This document shows positions 13,560 through 25,529 of a DNA stretch of 64,000 nucleotides, one piece after another (the stretch's first letter is position 1; each line of letters opens with the position of its first letter). The stretch is from positions 1-64,000 of the forward strand of contig JAMXBD010004227.1 in NCBI GenBank assembly GCA_024138025.1, in the 5' to 3' direction. The translations under genes were made by a program, and so were the position numbers. The notes below the pieces were generated by a model, which did not search any database, was not told the origin of the DNA, and saw only the letters and a list, made by a program, of their open reading frames with translations. The stretch comes from Combretum micranthum. Taxonomy: Eukaryota > Streptophyta > Magnoliopsida > Myrtales > Combretaceae.

Positions 13560-14450
13560 TACTCTAAATGCAAGTGACTAGCACTAGACCCTCCATTTTG
13601 CCCCTATTTTTAACCCAATTTCATTTGTAATGTCGCCAAATTGATGGCAAAATTGCAAACTAAACTTGGAGTAGTTTCGATTGACACCAAAATCACAAGA
13701 TTTCATAAAAATTTACTAGATCGAATTGGAGCTTGAAATTTGGAAAAAAAATTAATATTCAAAAAATCACAATCTGTGTCAAAATTGTATTTTTCGGGCA
13801 TGTTGGAAGATATGAAAGCTTCCAATACATGTATAAGATATAGATATCAGATTTAATTAGAAAGTTGTGCTCAAAATTGGTGAATTCCCAAATTTTATTC
13901 TAAAAATAGCTCCAAAACTATAGATTCATAATTAATCCTAATTGGCAAGCCTTGAGCACTAATTTTTAATCATAGCACTATAAATAGGACACAAACAACT
14001 TAACCTAGGCACAAATTACATTGATTTCTACTTGGATTACTAACTTCATGTTGTTCTTAAATTAGGGTTTGTAGCTTGGATCCAAATTCTTGTTGATAGG
14101 AGCTAAATTGAAGAAATTAGAGGTAGCTAGAGTCTCTAGAAAACTGTAATCTATAAGTTTGATTGTGGTGTTTGAAAACACCACTTGCTGACATTTTCGA
14201 GACAAATAGGTACCATTGGAGGGCGGCTATCTCGAGCCCATTCCATCAATGCCTAACCTATCTCCATTTTCTCCTTATGTGCACACCTATTTTCAGTCAT
14301 AACTTGCTTTTTTCTGGGTGTCTACTTTATGCTAGAAAGATGAGTTGTGATGCCATTGCTAAGTTAAGGATAAGAAAAAAAAAGTGCATAAATCGCTAGA
14401 CTTACATTTTTTCCCTACTTAACAATAGTGTAAAAGTACTTTGATTAATC
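13560..14450 (+). mobile_element. LTR-like promoter block, family C copy 1
   Basis: This block shares extended similarity with 29,470-29,900, including the ACTTGGAGTAGTTTC core, AATTAGAAAGTT and the TATA region CACTATAAATAGGACA at about 13,976. A polypyrimidine/leader segment follows. Such duplicated promoters without a downstream gene are best read as LTR remnants. Exact ends were not found. Confidence 0.5.
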
Positions 14451-14569
14451 TTGTATTAAATAAAAATAATAGGTGATAAACTTTAAAACTTTGAACAACT
14501 ATTTAGTTTCATATTACTCCATAGCTAATAGTGCTATATAAGTGATAAATGTTTATAGTAATTGAGCTT

Positions 14570-15780
14570 TGATAGCCCCATCCCATGGGCTTTAATCACC
14601 AGTCCCAATCCTAATCATCTGCACCTGAGGTTAGCAAAAATTAACCTCTTAATTCAAAATTGAGCTAAGAGAGTACCAAGTAAAATAAAAACAAGCACAA
14701 CAACATACTCAATGAGGCACAATAACTAGCCATCAATTTACAGCAATCAACGAACTATTAACAAAAGGTATGGATGCTTGTGCTGTTAATATATTAGTAT
14801 TCCTTGCCATGACTATTTTAACTATCTAGACTAATCCATTGCTACTAATATGCTTTTGTAAGGCCATAGGTTTTGCTACTAAGCCTCCTTGTACTTGGGT
14901 TTCTGAATTAGTTAACATATTTCTTTACATTACCTTTAAGCATCTACCACATATCGAGCTAGGAGACTAATCCCATTAGGTCACCATAGCCAAGATAATG
15001 GCCATACTTGGTAGTCTGGGCTAACCTTGTGCAAATGTCATGCCTCATACGTTATCATGAAGTCTCTAGGTACTACCACATACTTAACTAAGCAAAGTTA
15101 AAGGGTTTTATCTTTTACTATAACTTTGGGTTAGTATCTTAGCTACACTTCTTTCTTGAAACACGATGCCAATGATGTGAGATGTTATGTGAGTAGATTA
15201 ACAATCCATATCTTAGCTGATTCAAAATACATGTATGATTTGATTGCCTTAGCCAATATACTTGTAACATTTTCTTGTAAACACGATAGCATCATAAGAA
15301 ACCACTCACATATATACACATATAGGTTCATACTTTCTCACATAAACACATTTGATAATCCTCATTCAAAATTTATCTTTTTGCAACCAACACTCAAGTA
15401 ATTAAACAAGAAAAATACAATCAATGCATAATCTACTAAATGTTCAACCATATCTATAATAAAGCAACAAGCAAGATTGAGGTTAGATTTAATGTATGTT
15501 GCATAGTAAGTTCTATCCATCCATAGATCTATATTGAGAATATTTAGATTTTACATCAATGTACCTTGATTATTTCCTATCCATTATTAACATTTTATAT
15601 ATATTTTCGTAATCACTATAAACATAATTTATAGTATTTACTTATATAATTTTGTGCAGTTTACAATTATAAAATATAGCTGATAAGACTTACCTTATAT
15701 GGGTCATAATGTAACTTTAAGTTTCAACATAGACCTTCTTAGCACACAAACCCATTGATATTCTAGTAATCATATTCAAT
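14570..15780 (-). mobile_element. Possible antisense LTR-derived DNA
   Basis: No gene is supported. Phrases such as AGCACAACAACATACTC and CTGAGGTTAGC resemble the antisense downstream part of the other long LTRs here, so I tentatively call it antisense LTR material. An 81-codon frame at 15,156-15,401 has no recognisable domain. Confidence 0.3.
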
Positions 15781-15909
15781 TATATTAATCTATAATGAGT
15801 TCATTAATTTTATTATGTCTCAAAATCCAAGAAACCGTGTCCTTGAATCTTTATTCCCATTTCTTATTTTTAATATCCAACTACCACCATATTATAATAG
15901 GTTCTATTG

Positions 15910-16110
15910 CTAGACGTCGGCACGGGGCGGTTCCGAACGGTGAACCGCCTCGAACCGTCCCTGGCGGTTCCTTACTAGGGAACCATCCCGTCGGGGATGG
16001 TTACGAACCGCCTAAGGACCTGCCGGAAGCGATTAGGCGTGGAGGAACAGCGGTTCAACCAGGTCTGGAACCGCTATTCCAGACCTGGATCCGACGGTTC
16101 AGACCTGCCA
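15910..16110. repeat. G+C-rich GGTTCCG/GAACCG repeat block (hAT-like)
   Basis: An abrupt G+C-rich island starts TAGACGTCGGCACGG and is packed with GGTTCCG and CGAACCG motifs in both orientations. It includes a 12-bp perfect hairpin, CCAGGTCTGGAA / TTCCAGACCTGG (16,059-16,070 and 16,077-16,088). Dense short inverted subterminal motifs suggest the end of a non-autonomous hAT-like element. The frame 15,795-16,127 that runs through it is not a gene. Confidence 0.4.
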
Positions 16111-16678
16111 TATATTTAAATTATTAAAAAAACAAAAACGCGCACAGCAGATCGCATGAATTATGGGAGGGAGAGGGCGCATGGGGACAGGCAGGGAAGG
16201 GAGGAGGTGGCGGGGAGGAGTTGGGCTATTTCATGAAGAATTAGATTTATGCCATTTTCTACCTATCCATAACAAATATCAATGCCAGGATAAAACTTAT
16301 CATGATTTTACTTATCTATGTTAGTTTCACTTAACATTCTGCCTTACATACCCTGCGGCTTTCAAGTAGTCTAATTATTGCTTTCAATGCATATTGAGTC
16401 ATTTGAGAAAAATAAAACATAATAAAGATGGCATGAAGAAGCCTTCTACTCGAACTATAAATGCATGATAAACAGCCCGTAATGAAAATTTGTATTCAAA
16501 AAGTTAATATTGTTATTAACTTCAAATACCTTAGAAATAACAAGGTCCAAATTAAGAAATTAAAAAAAAAAAATCTCAATATATTAAGTTTAAATACCTG
16601 AGGAACAACGATAGCTAAATTAAGAACTCCAATAGCAAGCCCTGGATATTAAAACCATTTATCATAGCATAGCAGTAG
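16111..16678. other. Intergenic DNA between two G+C-rich repeat blocks
   Basis: It begins with a purine-rich stretch, GGGAGGGAGAGGGCGC, at about 16,165 and a (GGAGG)-rich patch to 16,220, then ordinary A+T-rich DNA. Nothing coding is recognised. If the two flanking blocks are ends of one element, this would be its interior. Confidence 0.3.
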
Positions 16679-16812
16679 ATAGACATCGGCATGGTTTGAG
16701 TCCGGAAGGTTCGGGTTGGTTCTAGACCCGACCCCTAAACCGCCGGTCCATGGTTTCATATGTCGTGGAACCGGAACCGGAACCGTCAGAGCCAATTCCG
16801 GTTCCACATATG
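16679..16812. repeat. Second GGAACCG-rich block (hAT-like)
   Basis: It starts TAGACATCGGCATGG, 13 of 15 bases identical to the start of the block at 15,912. It then carries GGAACCGGAACCGGAACCG and GGTTCGGGTTGGTTC motifs. Both copies have the same orientation, so they are not a simple pair of inverted termini. Confidence 0.4.
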
Positions 16813-17408
16813 TTATTATACAAGGCCATTTTAAAAGACCTAGGAAAAATTATAAAGCCACTTTATAAAATTCCAATTACTTGCTCTTGGTAAACCTCAC
16901 CAATTTTAAGAGCTTCAAGATATCTAAGTGGTTCTCTTTGCTATCAAAATCTTGCATTTTATTATCCTCTATACCCATAATATTATATATTGTCTCTGTT
17001 TAAAAAGTAAACCCGATAATACTCTCCTAGGAAAGAAGAGATTAGTACATAATAGTGATACATTTAAAGAAAAAAGATCAAAAGAAAAATCTTTCCCATT
17101 TTTTCGTTTCTTTCTTCAACAAATAACACTCTTCATCTTCATCAAATCCATAAAATCCAGCATGACAAAGAACTTACATGAAAAAAACAGCTCCTTTTCT
17201 ACAAGCGATTATTAAATTTTTAAAGTACCAATTTCACTCAATCAGTGTCATATAGTAATATATTTACAATAATTGATACCTGATCATATTAATTAGCTAT
17301 AAGTCGTAAAGTATCCATTGAATACAACATACCAGCAGAGACTTCCTAGAAATTATTACGTGGTATGTTTCCTCTGTTGATTGTTATCATTTTTTTTTCT
17401 TTTACATA
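16813..17408. other. Intergenic DNA, no recognised gene
   Basis: A 95-codon frame at 16,928-17,215 is rich in Lys, Phe and Ser, as expected for chance frames in A+T-rich DNA. I see no domain and no repeat boundary. Confidence 0.4.
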
Positions 17409-17413
17409 TATAT

Positions 17414-20180
17414 TGTAAAAACCCGACCCTTTAAATCCTGAGACTTAGAGTACCGAATCCCAACCACATATAACGTTTTTACATTATATGTAAGGTTGTC
17501 CTAAAACTAACAGTTTATAAAATTGTTTGATCAAAACCACTATACTTCGTAAAGAACTTTTAAACAAAACAAGATTGCTAACAAAAGCAATCTACACATA
17601 TATTTACATCACGTAAATATCGTTTAGTGCCAATACAAGACACTACAAAAATTACATGTTTTCTTACATAAAAAAGAAACCTAAGGAATCCTAAGGTCTT
17701 TACAATAAATAGGCTTAGCTAGCAAGCCATCTATACATAACTTTTCCTTAGCAAAAGTCTTCCAAAAGTCCAGGGTAATCGGATCCTATTCGTCCCACTC
17801 ATCGAGAAATTTCTCGAAATCGGACCCATAGCCCAAGTCATCATAAAACTCGTCTCCAATACCTGCAAAGCAGCAAAAGTGAGCCAGAGGCCCAGTACAC
17901 AATAACCAATGCAAAACAAATCATCAAGTTGATGTAATGCATCATAGAACAAGTGGTTATCTTTATTACATTTTCTTTCACAAATCAACAAGAGGGTATT
18001 CAAACCCCGTTCACGCTTGGGAATCCAGGGATCCTGAGTAACAGCAGCTGCTCAGGGGGTTGATATAAGCAGTCCGAATACTTATATCTCCTATATCTAT
18101 TTCATGAAGATAATAGCTTCATTTAGGGTTTAAAAGCCTTGCCCGACTCTACTTAAACCAGTCCATAACATGAGCCTAGTTCACAAGTTCCCATAAACTT
18201 TGAACTAAATCATGGTATTTCCCCCTAAGTTTAAGCAAACGTTACACAGATACTATTCCCCCCTATCGGCTACCCACTTAACCAAAAAGAATCGCTATTG
18301 CATCATAGCGTACCATTGCATCATGGTAAAGTCATTGCATCATGACTTGGTTAAGCGCCTAGCTAACATGTCATTGCATCATGACAGGTTTGCTCCTTGG
18401 ACCAGATTAAACAGCGTAATAGACATCCAATTCATTCAAATGTTAAGCCGAATCAATTTAGGTCAAATTAGAAATGCCTGGTCCTAGCAAACATCAAACA
18501 AGTTATTGCGTACCTGAACCCGTTAGTATATAACTAGGATCTCTCGGTGATGAACTAACCGAAGAATCCTTAACTGAAATAGAAATATCACAATAATCAA
18601 TAAATCAACAAGTTTAGATCTCATTATCACAATTATACACATATTATATCCATATATCACTATTAATCAAAGAAATCCAAATAATTGAATACAAAGTCAT
18701 AAATAAGCATTTAAAAGTCCTATTATATCGCAAATCGCTTAATAAATACTTAATTGCTTGAATAACAAACTTCGGAAAATTTTAGAAAAAATTTTTAAAT
18801 TTCAAAAGCACAGGGGATAGGCCGGCATCCAAAGCCGACGGCTTTGAGCCAGTGCTCGATTCTCTGAAAATCAACACTGCCAGCGCTGGCAGTGTTCAAG
18901 GGTACGCCGCCTGCCTTTGCATCCTACGCCGGCGGCCTTGAGTCGGCGTAGAATCCAAAACCAAAATTTTCAAAAACGTCCTAGAGAGGTCTAAGCCGTC
19001 CGCTTACCTAGATACGCGGGCAGCTTTGACACATACGCTAGCGGCCTTGATTTCCGCTGCCAGCGTACAATATGACATAATGAATGCCGGCTTACTTTTC
19101 CAGCGAAAGCTGCGCGGCCTTCATCCAGCCTTAAGAATTCTGAATCCAACGCTGCCTCTAAGCCGGCGGCGTTGAATTCCCAGGTGCCGGCGTACGTTTT
19201 AAAAACAGGCTTAAACGAAAATCTCAAATCCCCTGTTTTTCAACTTTGAAAAATTTCATCTTAAAACACTTCAAAACCTTCCTCAACTACACTTCCAACT
19301 TCATATACTCACTCCTAACTATACTACTCAATTCTAGCAACTCAAAACAAGAATTCAACACAATTAAACACTTTAACTCCATCAATCCAATCTAGATTTT
19401 TCATACACGATTTCTCTTCACATCCTCCCAATGCTTCCCATCACTTCTACATAACATGCACATCCTCACACACTTATAAAACACATTCATAACTCATCCC
19501 AAGCATGAACAAACTATTTGAATAACATTAAACTCATTCCAATGAAGAATTCATGCAATCACTTCAAGAAAGAAAAACAAAACAAAACTACAATCATAAC
19601 TAAATCAATTCAAATAATTATATATATACCTTGTCTTGAGAAAAACTTTGATTTTTAAACTTGATATTGACCTTGACTTGAGCTTAGAATGGAATTGAAA
19701 GAGGAAGAAGAAAAGAAAGAAAGAAGAAGCAAAATTCGTATAAAAGTGAGCTGCCCCCAAAAAGTAGTTCAAATTAGCTTAATTAGGCATTAAACATATT
19801 CCAAAATTGCCCCTTAAAGTATATATAAATTTAGGAGGCATTTGGGGTGCATTTAGGTCTCATTTGGGACTTATATTTGAGCATATATGCTACTTAATTA
19901 AAGAAACAAAATTCAATTACTAATCTTGCAGTACCAAAGTTGATTTTATAAATCTAACTTAACTAACACCTTAATGCACAAAGGCACAATTAATAATTTT
20001 ACTACACATACATTAATACATATAAAACAAAGACACTAATTTAAATCTACACATGCAAAATAATGCATTTTAGACTACTAGCAACATAACCATGGTATTC
20101 ATCATACTCACTCAATTCAATACTCAAGATAATAAATAAACACATGGAATTTAAATAGAATTTAAATCTAGGTCATTTCA
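17414..20180 (-). mobile_element. Antisense long LTR, 2.77 kb, Ty3/gypsy-like
   Basis: On the minus strand it runs from TGAAATGACC (20,180) to GGGTTTTTACA (17,414). TATAT flanks both ends (17,409-17,413 and 20,181-20,185), compatible with a 5-bp target duplication but weak because the site is low complexity. In sense order it shows a TATA-like stretch near 19,825, a pyrimidine leader near 19,700, and a splice-donor-like CAAGGTA near 19,632. A G+C-rich block at 18,790-19,240 follows, then a short segment near 17,790-17,880. The 90- and 78-codon minus-strand frames inside it are parts of this LTR, not genes. Confidence 0.6.
18790..19240 (-). repeat. G+C-rich CGCCGGC/GGCCTTGA degenerate repeat in LTR
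   Basis: At least six diverged copies of a module with CGCCGGCGGCCTTGA or GCCGGC plus GGCCTT sit in an island far richer in G+C than the DNA around it. A related island with GTCGGCCTTGA occurs at 43,620-43,860 in another antisense LTR-like arm. Confidence 0.6.
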
Positions 20181-20185
20181 TATAT

Positions 20186-21400
20186 ATATATGTGTGTATA
20201 TTTGACATTTAAAATATCCATCAAGTCATAAAATCAACACGTATATCTAATTAATATTACGTCATATTCAATCCATTAAAATTTCTAAATAAACCTCAGT
20301 AATTATTATTATTATTTTGAATAAACATAACAATTCTATATTTAGCTCATTACAATTCATTGTAATACAGTAAAAAAACCACACAACATAATTTTGATGG
20401 CCATTTACCGATATCTAGAAATTTCTTAGGCAATATTACTATTGTATCTAATTTAAAATAGAAAACATCAAGTTTCCGCTTAGTCGACTCAACCACCCTT
20501 GATATCAGACTCCCACGGCCCAAACCTCACACCAATAGACTTCCCATAGCCACAATTTCTATTTTGGCCCGGACATATCTAATACTTCAAGTATGCTTTG
20601 TTGTACATCTTTTGATTTTGTTCTTCTTTTCCTAACCCAAGGATGATGATTTTCCAGTGATATGCTGTTGCCAAGTGAATTTCAGTGGAAAATATTCATC
20701 ACCGAATGCCTTTGCACGGGTGTATATATATATATATATCTATATGTACACAAATATTCGCTCAAGTTGCTCAGCTTTCCACCGCTTCACCTTGGCAAAG
20801 AGTTTACTTAAAAGGGAAAAAATGTTCCCACCGCTTAAGATATTTCCTTAGGTGTTTTGAAAATTTTCTTGATCTCATTGTCTTCTCCGTATATTTCAGC
20901 ATATTATATATTCACATAACATACTTTCCCTTGAAAGTTACATTATGACATAAATTCCTCAAAAGCATAAATTTATATGTTCATACTCCAAATGTTAGAT
21001 GATATCGGTCACTAGATTTATTCTTAAGTTTTTGTTAACTTTTAAATGTTACTCCAATGCATTTAATTCTAAATGGTATGTCATAGGTTTTATTTAATTT
21101 ATTATCACCTTATATTTTACAAAATCATTTTGATCATGTTACCCTAGGTAACTTTTAGAATCATTTTGTAAATTATTATTAAATTCTGTTAACATTGGAT
21201 CTAAGTGTAGTAAACCGTTACACATACATAGCTTAGAAGGTTTGATTAACCTTCCAAACTACTTACATTGCACCTACCACGACATAAGATTGATAGGGGT
21301 ATCCCATTGTCCACAATGGGGTAAGTATTTTCCTTCTTTCTTTCTTTCTTCTTTGTTTGTTTAATTACAAAATTATAACTATAATAATGATAAAACCATA
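20186..21400. other. Intergenic DNA, no recognised gene
   Basis: It contains short (TA)n at 20,183-20,200 and 20,722-20,740, and (ATT)n near 20,305. Overlapping frames at 20,657-20,948 run through the microsatellite and are not genes. Around 21,300-21,480 there is a CTTT/ATAATA-rich stretch that leads into repeat block X. Confidence 0.4.
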
Positions 21401-22540
21401 ATAATAGTATTATAATTTTAATAATAATAATAAAAAAGTTGGTGTTCCTAATAATAATAATATAATTTACATGTGTCTCAAGTGCTTGTAACCAATGGTA
21501 ATAATAATAGTATTTTTTATTAATGGTCTTTTGTTTTATAATATTTTGTTTTAAAGATTTGTATTATTTGAAGCTATTATCGAAATTTTCTCCATGTAAT
21601 AATATATGATATTTGTCATGATGTGTACATATTGATTTAATATTGGCCATGATATGCATAGATTATACTGACACGAAAATTTTTATTAAGCTTGAAATTA
21701 AATTTAGTTTGACTAAAATTTCATATTTGTACTTTCTATGTAATGTTCTATGAGTTTGACAACTTTGAACCCCAAACCTATCACCTAGAAAAGTTCGTTT
21801 TCATAAAATTGTCAAAAACTAAAGTGATAGGTTTGGGGTTCACATCAAAAAATCAATTTTTATAAAATTAATAATTTAAAAAAATAAAATTAACCAACAA
21901 ACTAAAATTTTCATGAAAGAACTATATGACTTTTGATCTCAAATAGTGGGTACATAGGCAACTAATGGGCGACTTTAAAAAAGAAAAAAAAATTCTTTTT
22001 TGCGAATTTGATGTAAAAGTAGTTTCCTAATTTGTCCCATGTAGATGCTACTTGCCTTTTTTTTTTTTAATTTTCCGTGAGATTTAGTGTGTTTGATCTG
22101 CTTTATGAATTTTAATAGGAAAAAATATTTTGTAAATAACATGTAGGAATTCAAATTAGAGTATAATAGGAAGCAATTTATAATTGAAAAATTAAAGGTG
22201 GAAACCATTTAGATTTTAATATGATAACCCAAACTTAGTAACTTTTGCTTTTTTTTTTTTTAATGATTTTCCGTGAATCATTAGACAAATTAGGACTAGC
22301 CTACTCATTGGTTCTAATTTACTTTTTTTCTTGATTTTACTTTAGTGGTGACTTCAAATTTTCCTTTTTGTCTTTCCTTTTTTAATTAGAAGATTGTTTT
22401 AATTCTTAGTCAAGGATTTGCATTAAAAGCATTAGGGTTTAGCATGAATAAGGTTAAGAGAAATTGAACCAAAAATAAAAATTTAGGCCTAACAATACAC
22501 ATAACATAGTTTATCATGTATATTTTCTATAGTATGTTTG
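21400..22540 (+). repeat. Duplicated block X, copy 1 (diverged)
   Basis: It aligns by eye, with gaps, to 30,400-32,000 and 52,890-54,060. Shared landmarks are the TTTGACTAAAATTT core, GCAACTAATGGGCGACT (GCACCTAATAGACGACT in copy A), TTGATGTAAAAGTAG/TTGATGTAGATGTTG and the GAACTAT.TGAC region. No coding frame is conserved, so it is probably TE-derived non-coding DNA. Unlike the other two copies it passes straight to block Z without block Y. Confidence 0.6.
21766..21842. other. Perfect 19-bp stem-loop
   Basis: TGAACCCCAAACCTATCAC at 21,766-21,784 is exactly complementary to 21,824-21,842, with a 39-base loop. It is the only long perfect hairpin in block X copy 1. Confidence 0.8.
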
Positions 22541-22543
22541 TAG

Positions 22544-23012
22544 ACAGTGTTGTCGGATCTAGATTGGCCCACCTGGTTCAACTTTGTTCAACCAGAATTG
22601 GCCACAATGGTGGGTTGGTCAACTCATTTTACCTAAATTTGCATCGACTCGGATTGACCCAGTCGATCCAGGTGGTTAAATAAGGATATTCAGACCGAAA
22701 AAAAGAAGCAAAATAAAAAAAATTTAAATATGTATTTATACTATATTATAAATTTATAATATATATAATCATTATATTATGCTTATTTAATGATTAATTG
22801 AAGAATTTGATTCAAATATAAATTTAATTAAGTGATGCCATATATATTTATCTTTTATAATTAAATTATCATTTATATTTTTACTTTTTTGTGATCCCCT
22901 TCGACCCTAGGTTGAACCAGTTCTACCCCCAATTGAATCCAGTTCAATGTCTTGATCCTTGACCCTCCTAACTTGCCCACGTCAAACCTAATCGGTTTTG
23001 ACAGCATTCTTA
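22544..23012. mobile_element. Non-autonomous hAT-like element, about 470 bp
   Basis: The ends read ACAGTGTTGTCGG on the left and TTTTGACAGCATTC on the right, imperfect inverted termini of the CAGTGTTGTC type known from plant hAT elements. Subterminal GGTTCAAC/GGTTGAACC motifs occur at both ends and the centre is A+T rich with no transposase. The related locus at 55,720-55,750 reads straight through (TATGCCCGTAG then AGTGAGAGG), giving an empty site. The flanking octamers are only partly alike, so the 8-bp duplication is decayed. Confidence 0.7.
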
Positions 23013-23470
23013 TAGAGTGAGAGGTGGAGCATTATTATAGCAGGATTTAGATTAAACGCATGTAGACCATTTTGGTTGAATCTTAACATGTATTTGGCAG
23101 TTTATGGGATTTAAATGAGCGAATGAACAACTCGGATAATTTCCGATCCCACGGGGAACTATCATCGCAAAAAGAAATGACAGAAATCATGGAAGCATTA
23201 TATGGCCCTTGAAACAGGTATCGTGGAACCAATTTAGTGTTTATTATCGATGAAAAAAGTAGAATATTGAAATTTTCTAAGAAGATTTACGATTTTCAGG
23301 TAAAATTACCAGAAAGATGATAATTACAAAACCCAATGATAACATAGTAAAAGATACCATGAATTCATTAGAGATATCGTAATTATGGAATCCAAAGAAA
23401 ATTATAAACGTTGGGGTAAATTCCAAAAGTTAACGTAATTACAAAGGGATAAGGAAAAGCAATATTATTT
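23013..23470 (+). repeat. Duplicated block Z, copy 1
   Basis: It matches 55,738-56,150 along its length, with shared runs such as GACAGAAATCATGGAAGCAT and TGTTTATTATCGATG. One reading frame stays aligned in both copies over about 33 codons (see 55,843). Copy 1 meets a stop at TATCGATGA. It does not belong to a family I know. Confidence 0.65.
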
Positions 23471-24060
23471 AAAAAAATTACAAAAAATGCCGGTCTGTTA
23501 GAAAAAAATATGATGTGTTCATAGTTTTATTATAAGGATCTCTTGGATTTTAGTTGAGATGATTTTTTTTTTTTTTTATCTTTTCTTGTATCTATAGATC
23601 ATATACCTATTTTGTTCATGATAAATAAAATAAAATAAAAGTTAGATATTCTTTTATGCTTTATGCAACATATAATTGTCGGGGGAAAGAAAGAAAGAAA
23701 AATCCTCAAATTAAAAAAATTTAAAAATAAGTAGAAAATATAATACTTCAAATTAAGTCTTTAAAACATGATTTTAGATGGTTAGAAAATCGTTTGAGAG
23801 TTTGCTCTAATGTATTATAGGCGGCACTTGAAAATTACATTTCTTTTATTTTTTTTAATCCTATAATTGTAGGGATGTTATTATATGGAGTGGAAATATG
23901 TAGCTAATTGACTCTCTGCCTCTAAAGCTGGCATATATATTTTTGGATATGAAAATTGAGACGTCTGTTGGGAAAGTAACTTGTCTTTGTTTTCCCACAA
24001 TTATCCTACACCAGTTTTTTAATCCCATAGTATGAAATAACATCTCATACTGTTATGTCA
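23471..24060. other. Intergenic DNA, no recognised gene
   Basis: A+T-rich with poly(T) near 23,565 and GAAA repeats near 23,685. The 60-codon minus-strand frame at 23,861-24,043 shows no domain. Confidence 0.4.
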
Positions 24061-24063
24061 CAT

Positions 24064-24408
24064 TTGATACATAAGAATCTTTCGGAATGAAATTGATTAG
24101 AATAAATAAATGAATGAGAATCGGACAAGGAATGAAACAGAAAGGAATTATTTTATATTAGAATTTACTAAAAATACCATTTATAAAAAATAAAATAATA
24201 AATTTATATAGGATAAAAAAGTTATTTAATTAAAATTTTTTAATAAAAGATCGAAAGAAATTAGGATTCTATCTTCTAAAAGATGGAATCGAATTCCACC
24301 TTAAAGCCGGAATCGTCGATTCAAGCTTTTCATAACGCTTGCAAATGTAAGAAAAGGAATGAAAGCCAGAAGATATGATTCTATTCCGGTTTGTTGCCAC
24401 ATAGCAAA
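24064..24408. mobile_element. MITE-like element, about 345 bp
   Basis: Imperfect inverted ends of about 36 bp: TTTGATACATAAG at the left, and on the opposite strand of the right end TTTGCTATGTGG. Both lead into CGGAAT followed by an AAT-rich run. The interior is rich in GGAATGA motifs and has no frame. The superfamily is undetermined. Confidence 0.45.
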
Positions 24409-24599
24409 TAAGCCATTAGTATTTCTTAAAACTCTACATTAAAATATCAATGTAGCCTATTTTCCCATTTTGAAAGAGTTGTCATTCTTAAGTAATGCTA
24501 AGAAAAACAATAGGAGTGTTGTAAAACTATGAGCATATGAAATATGAATTAACCGCATACAACCAACAACTTCAAGATAGCTAAACCTCTTGTCTGTTG

Positions 24600-25260
24600 T
24601 CCCATCATCAGCTATGCTAGGAATTTTAACTCTCTGTCTTCTTTCTTTCTGCGCTATTTTTATCTAATATATCATCAATTTTAGTAATCTTCTCTAAAAC
24701 CCACATAACAATTTCCTTCTTATTTTTAATCTTAGCTATATTCTCGCTCTAGCTATCTTCGTTATTAACAGCAGAGTTGGGTTTATCTAGGTTCTCACAA
24801 TTATTTTCTTAAACATCTTCTTAATCTCTTGAAATTATCTCTTATTTTATGATTTTGCCTGACAAATTCAGGTACATTCCCTTGAAATTCATTTGTATGC
24901 ATTTCTAGGTTTTTCGTCATGTTTTATTTTTCCATAAAGTCATAGATCATCTCTTTAATCTTTGCCATTGTTCCATGAGTAAGATAGACATATGGAATTT
25001 AATGAAACTTCACCAATGTTGTTATAATCTAATGGTAATGCTATCAAACCCCATTTAAGCTGTGTATTAGGGTTAGTGGCTCTAATAGCATAGTGGAGCT
25101 TTTATTGTATTGAATGGATCTCTCGAGGAGTGATTGACTTTCTAGTTATTAGCACATATAGCTCTTGTATTAACTCAACACCTAATTTCTTAACCAATGA
25201 AATGAAGCCCTCAATGGCATTGCCATTCATAATGGAAATTAATTTATAAGTTGGCCCATG
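24600..25260 (-). pseudogene. Antisense retrotransposon gag-like remnant
   Basis: On the minus strand an interrupted frame can be followed from about 25,260 down to about 24,640, with several stops and frame changes. A diagnostic segment near 24,880-24,920 reads NLEM.TNEFQGNVPEFVR. The same spacing appears at 39,490-39,550 (NLEM..NKLHGNTGELIR) and 54,505-54,550 (NEFHGNMGGLIR), and LDK.NSAV follows in the first two. The acidic/basic, coiled-coil-like composition fits the upstream part of a gag protein, but no zinc knuckle is visible. Assignment to gag is an inference; retention of one frame across three loci is seen directly. Confidence 0.45.
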
Positions 25261-25529
25261 TGGCGTATAGTGAGGATGTTTGTGATGAGAATCAATTTAG
25301 CTTGGTTTTAGAACTGACTATCCAAACTAGACTAAATGACCAAAGCTTGTTGATTCAATGGGAACATGAAACAAATCGAACTAGAGGATCAAAATTGCCC
25401 CAATGTTGGCTTCTTAAATAGACGGCTTACATATATGAAGCTCACAAGATCACGGGCATAGAGAGGAGCATGGAAGCCCTAGATGAGCCTCCAGTGGTGT
25501 ACCAGGCCGGTTTATCTCCATTAATTAGG

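Noticed and set aside
15795..16127. 110-codon plus-strand frame
   Set aside because: Its second half is translation of the G+C-rich GGTTCCG repeat block, not a protein family.
17731..18003. 90-codon minus-strand frame with hydrophobic stretch
   Set aside because: Lies wholly inside the antisense LTR at 17,414-20,180.
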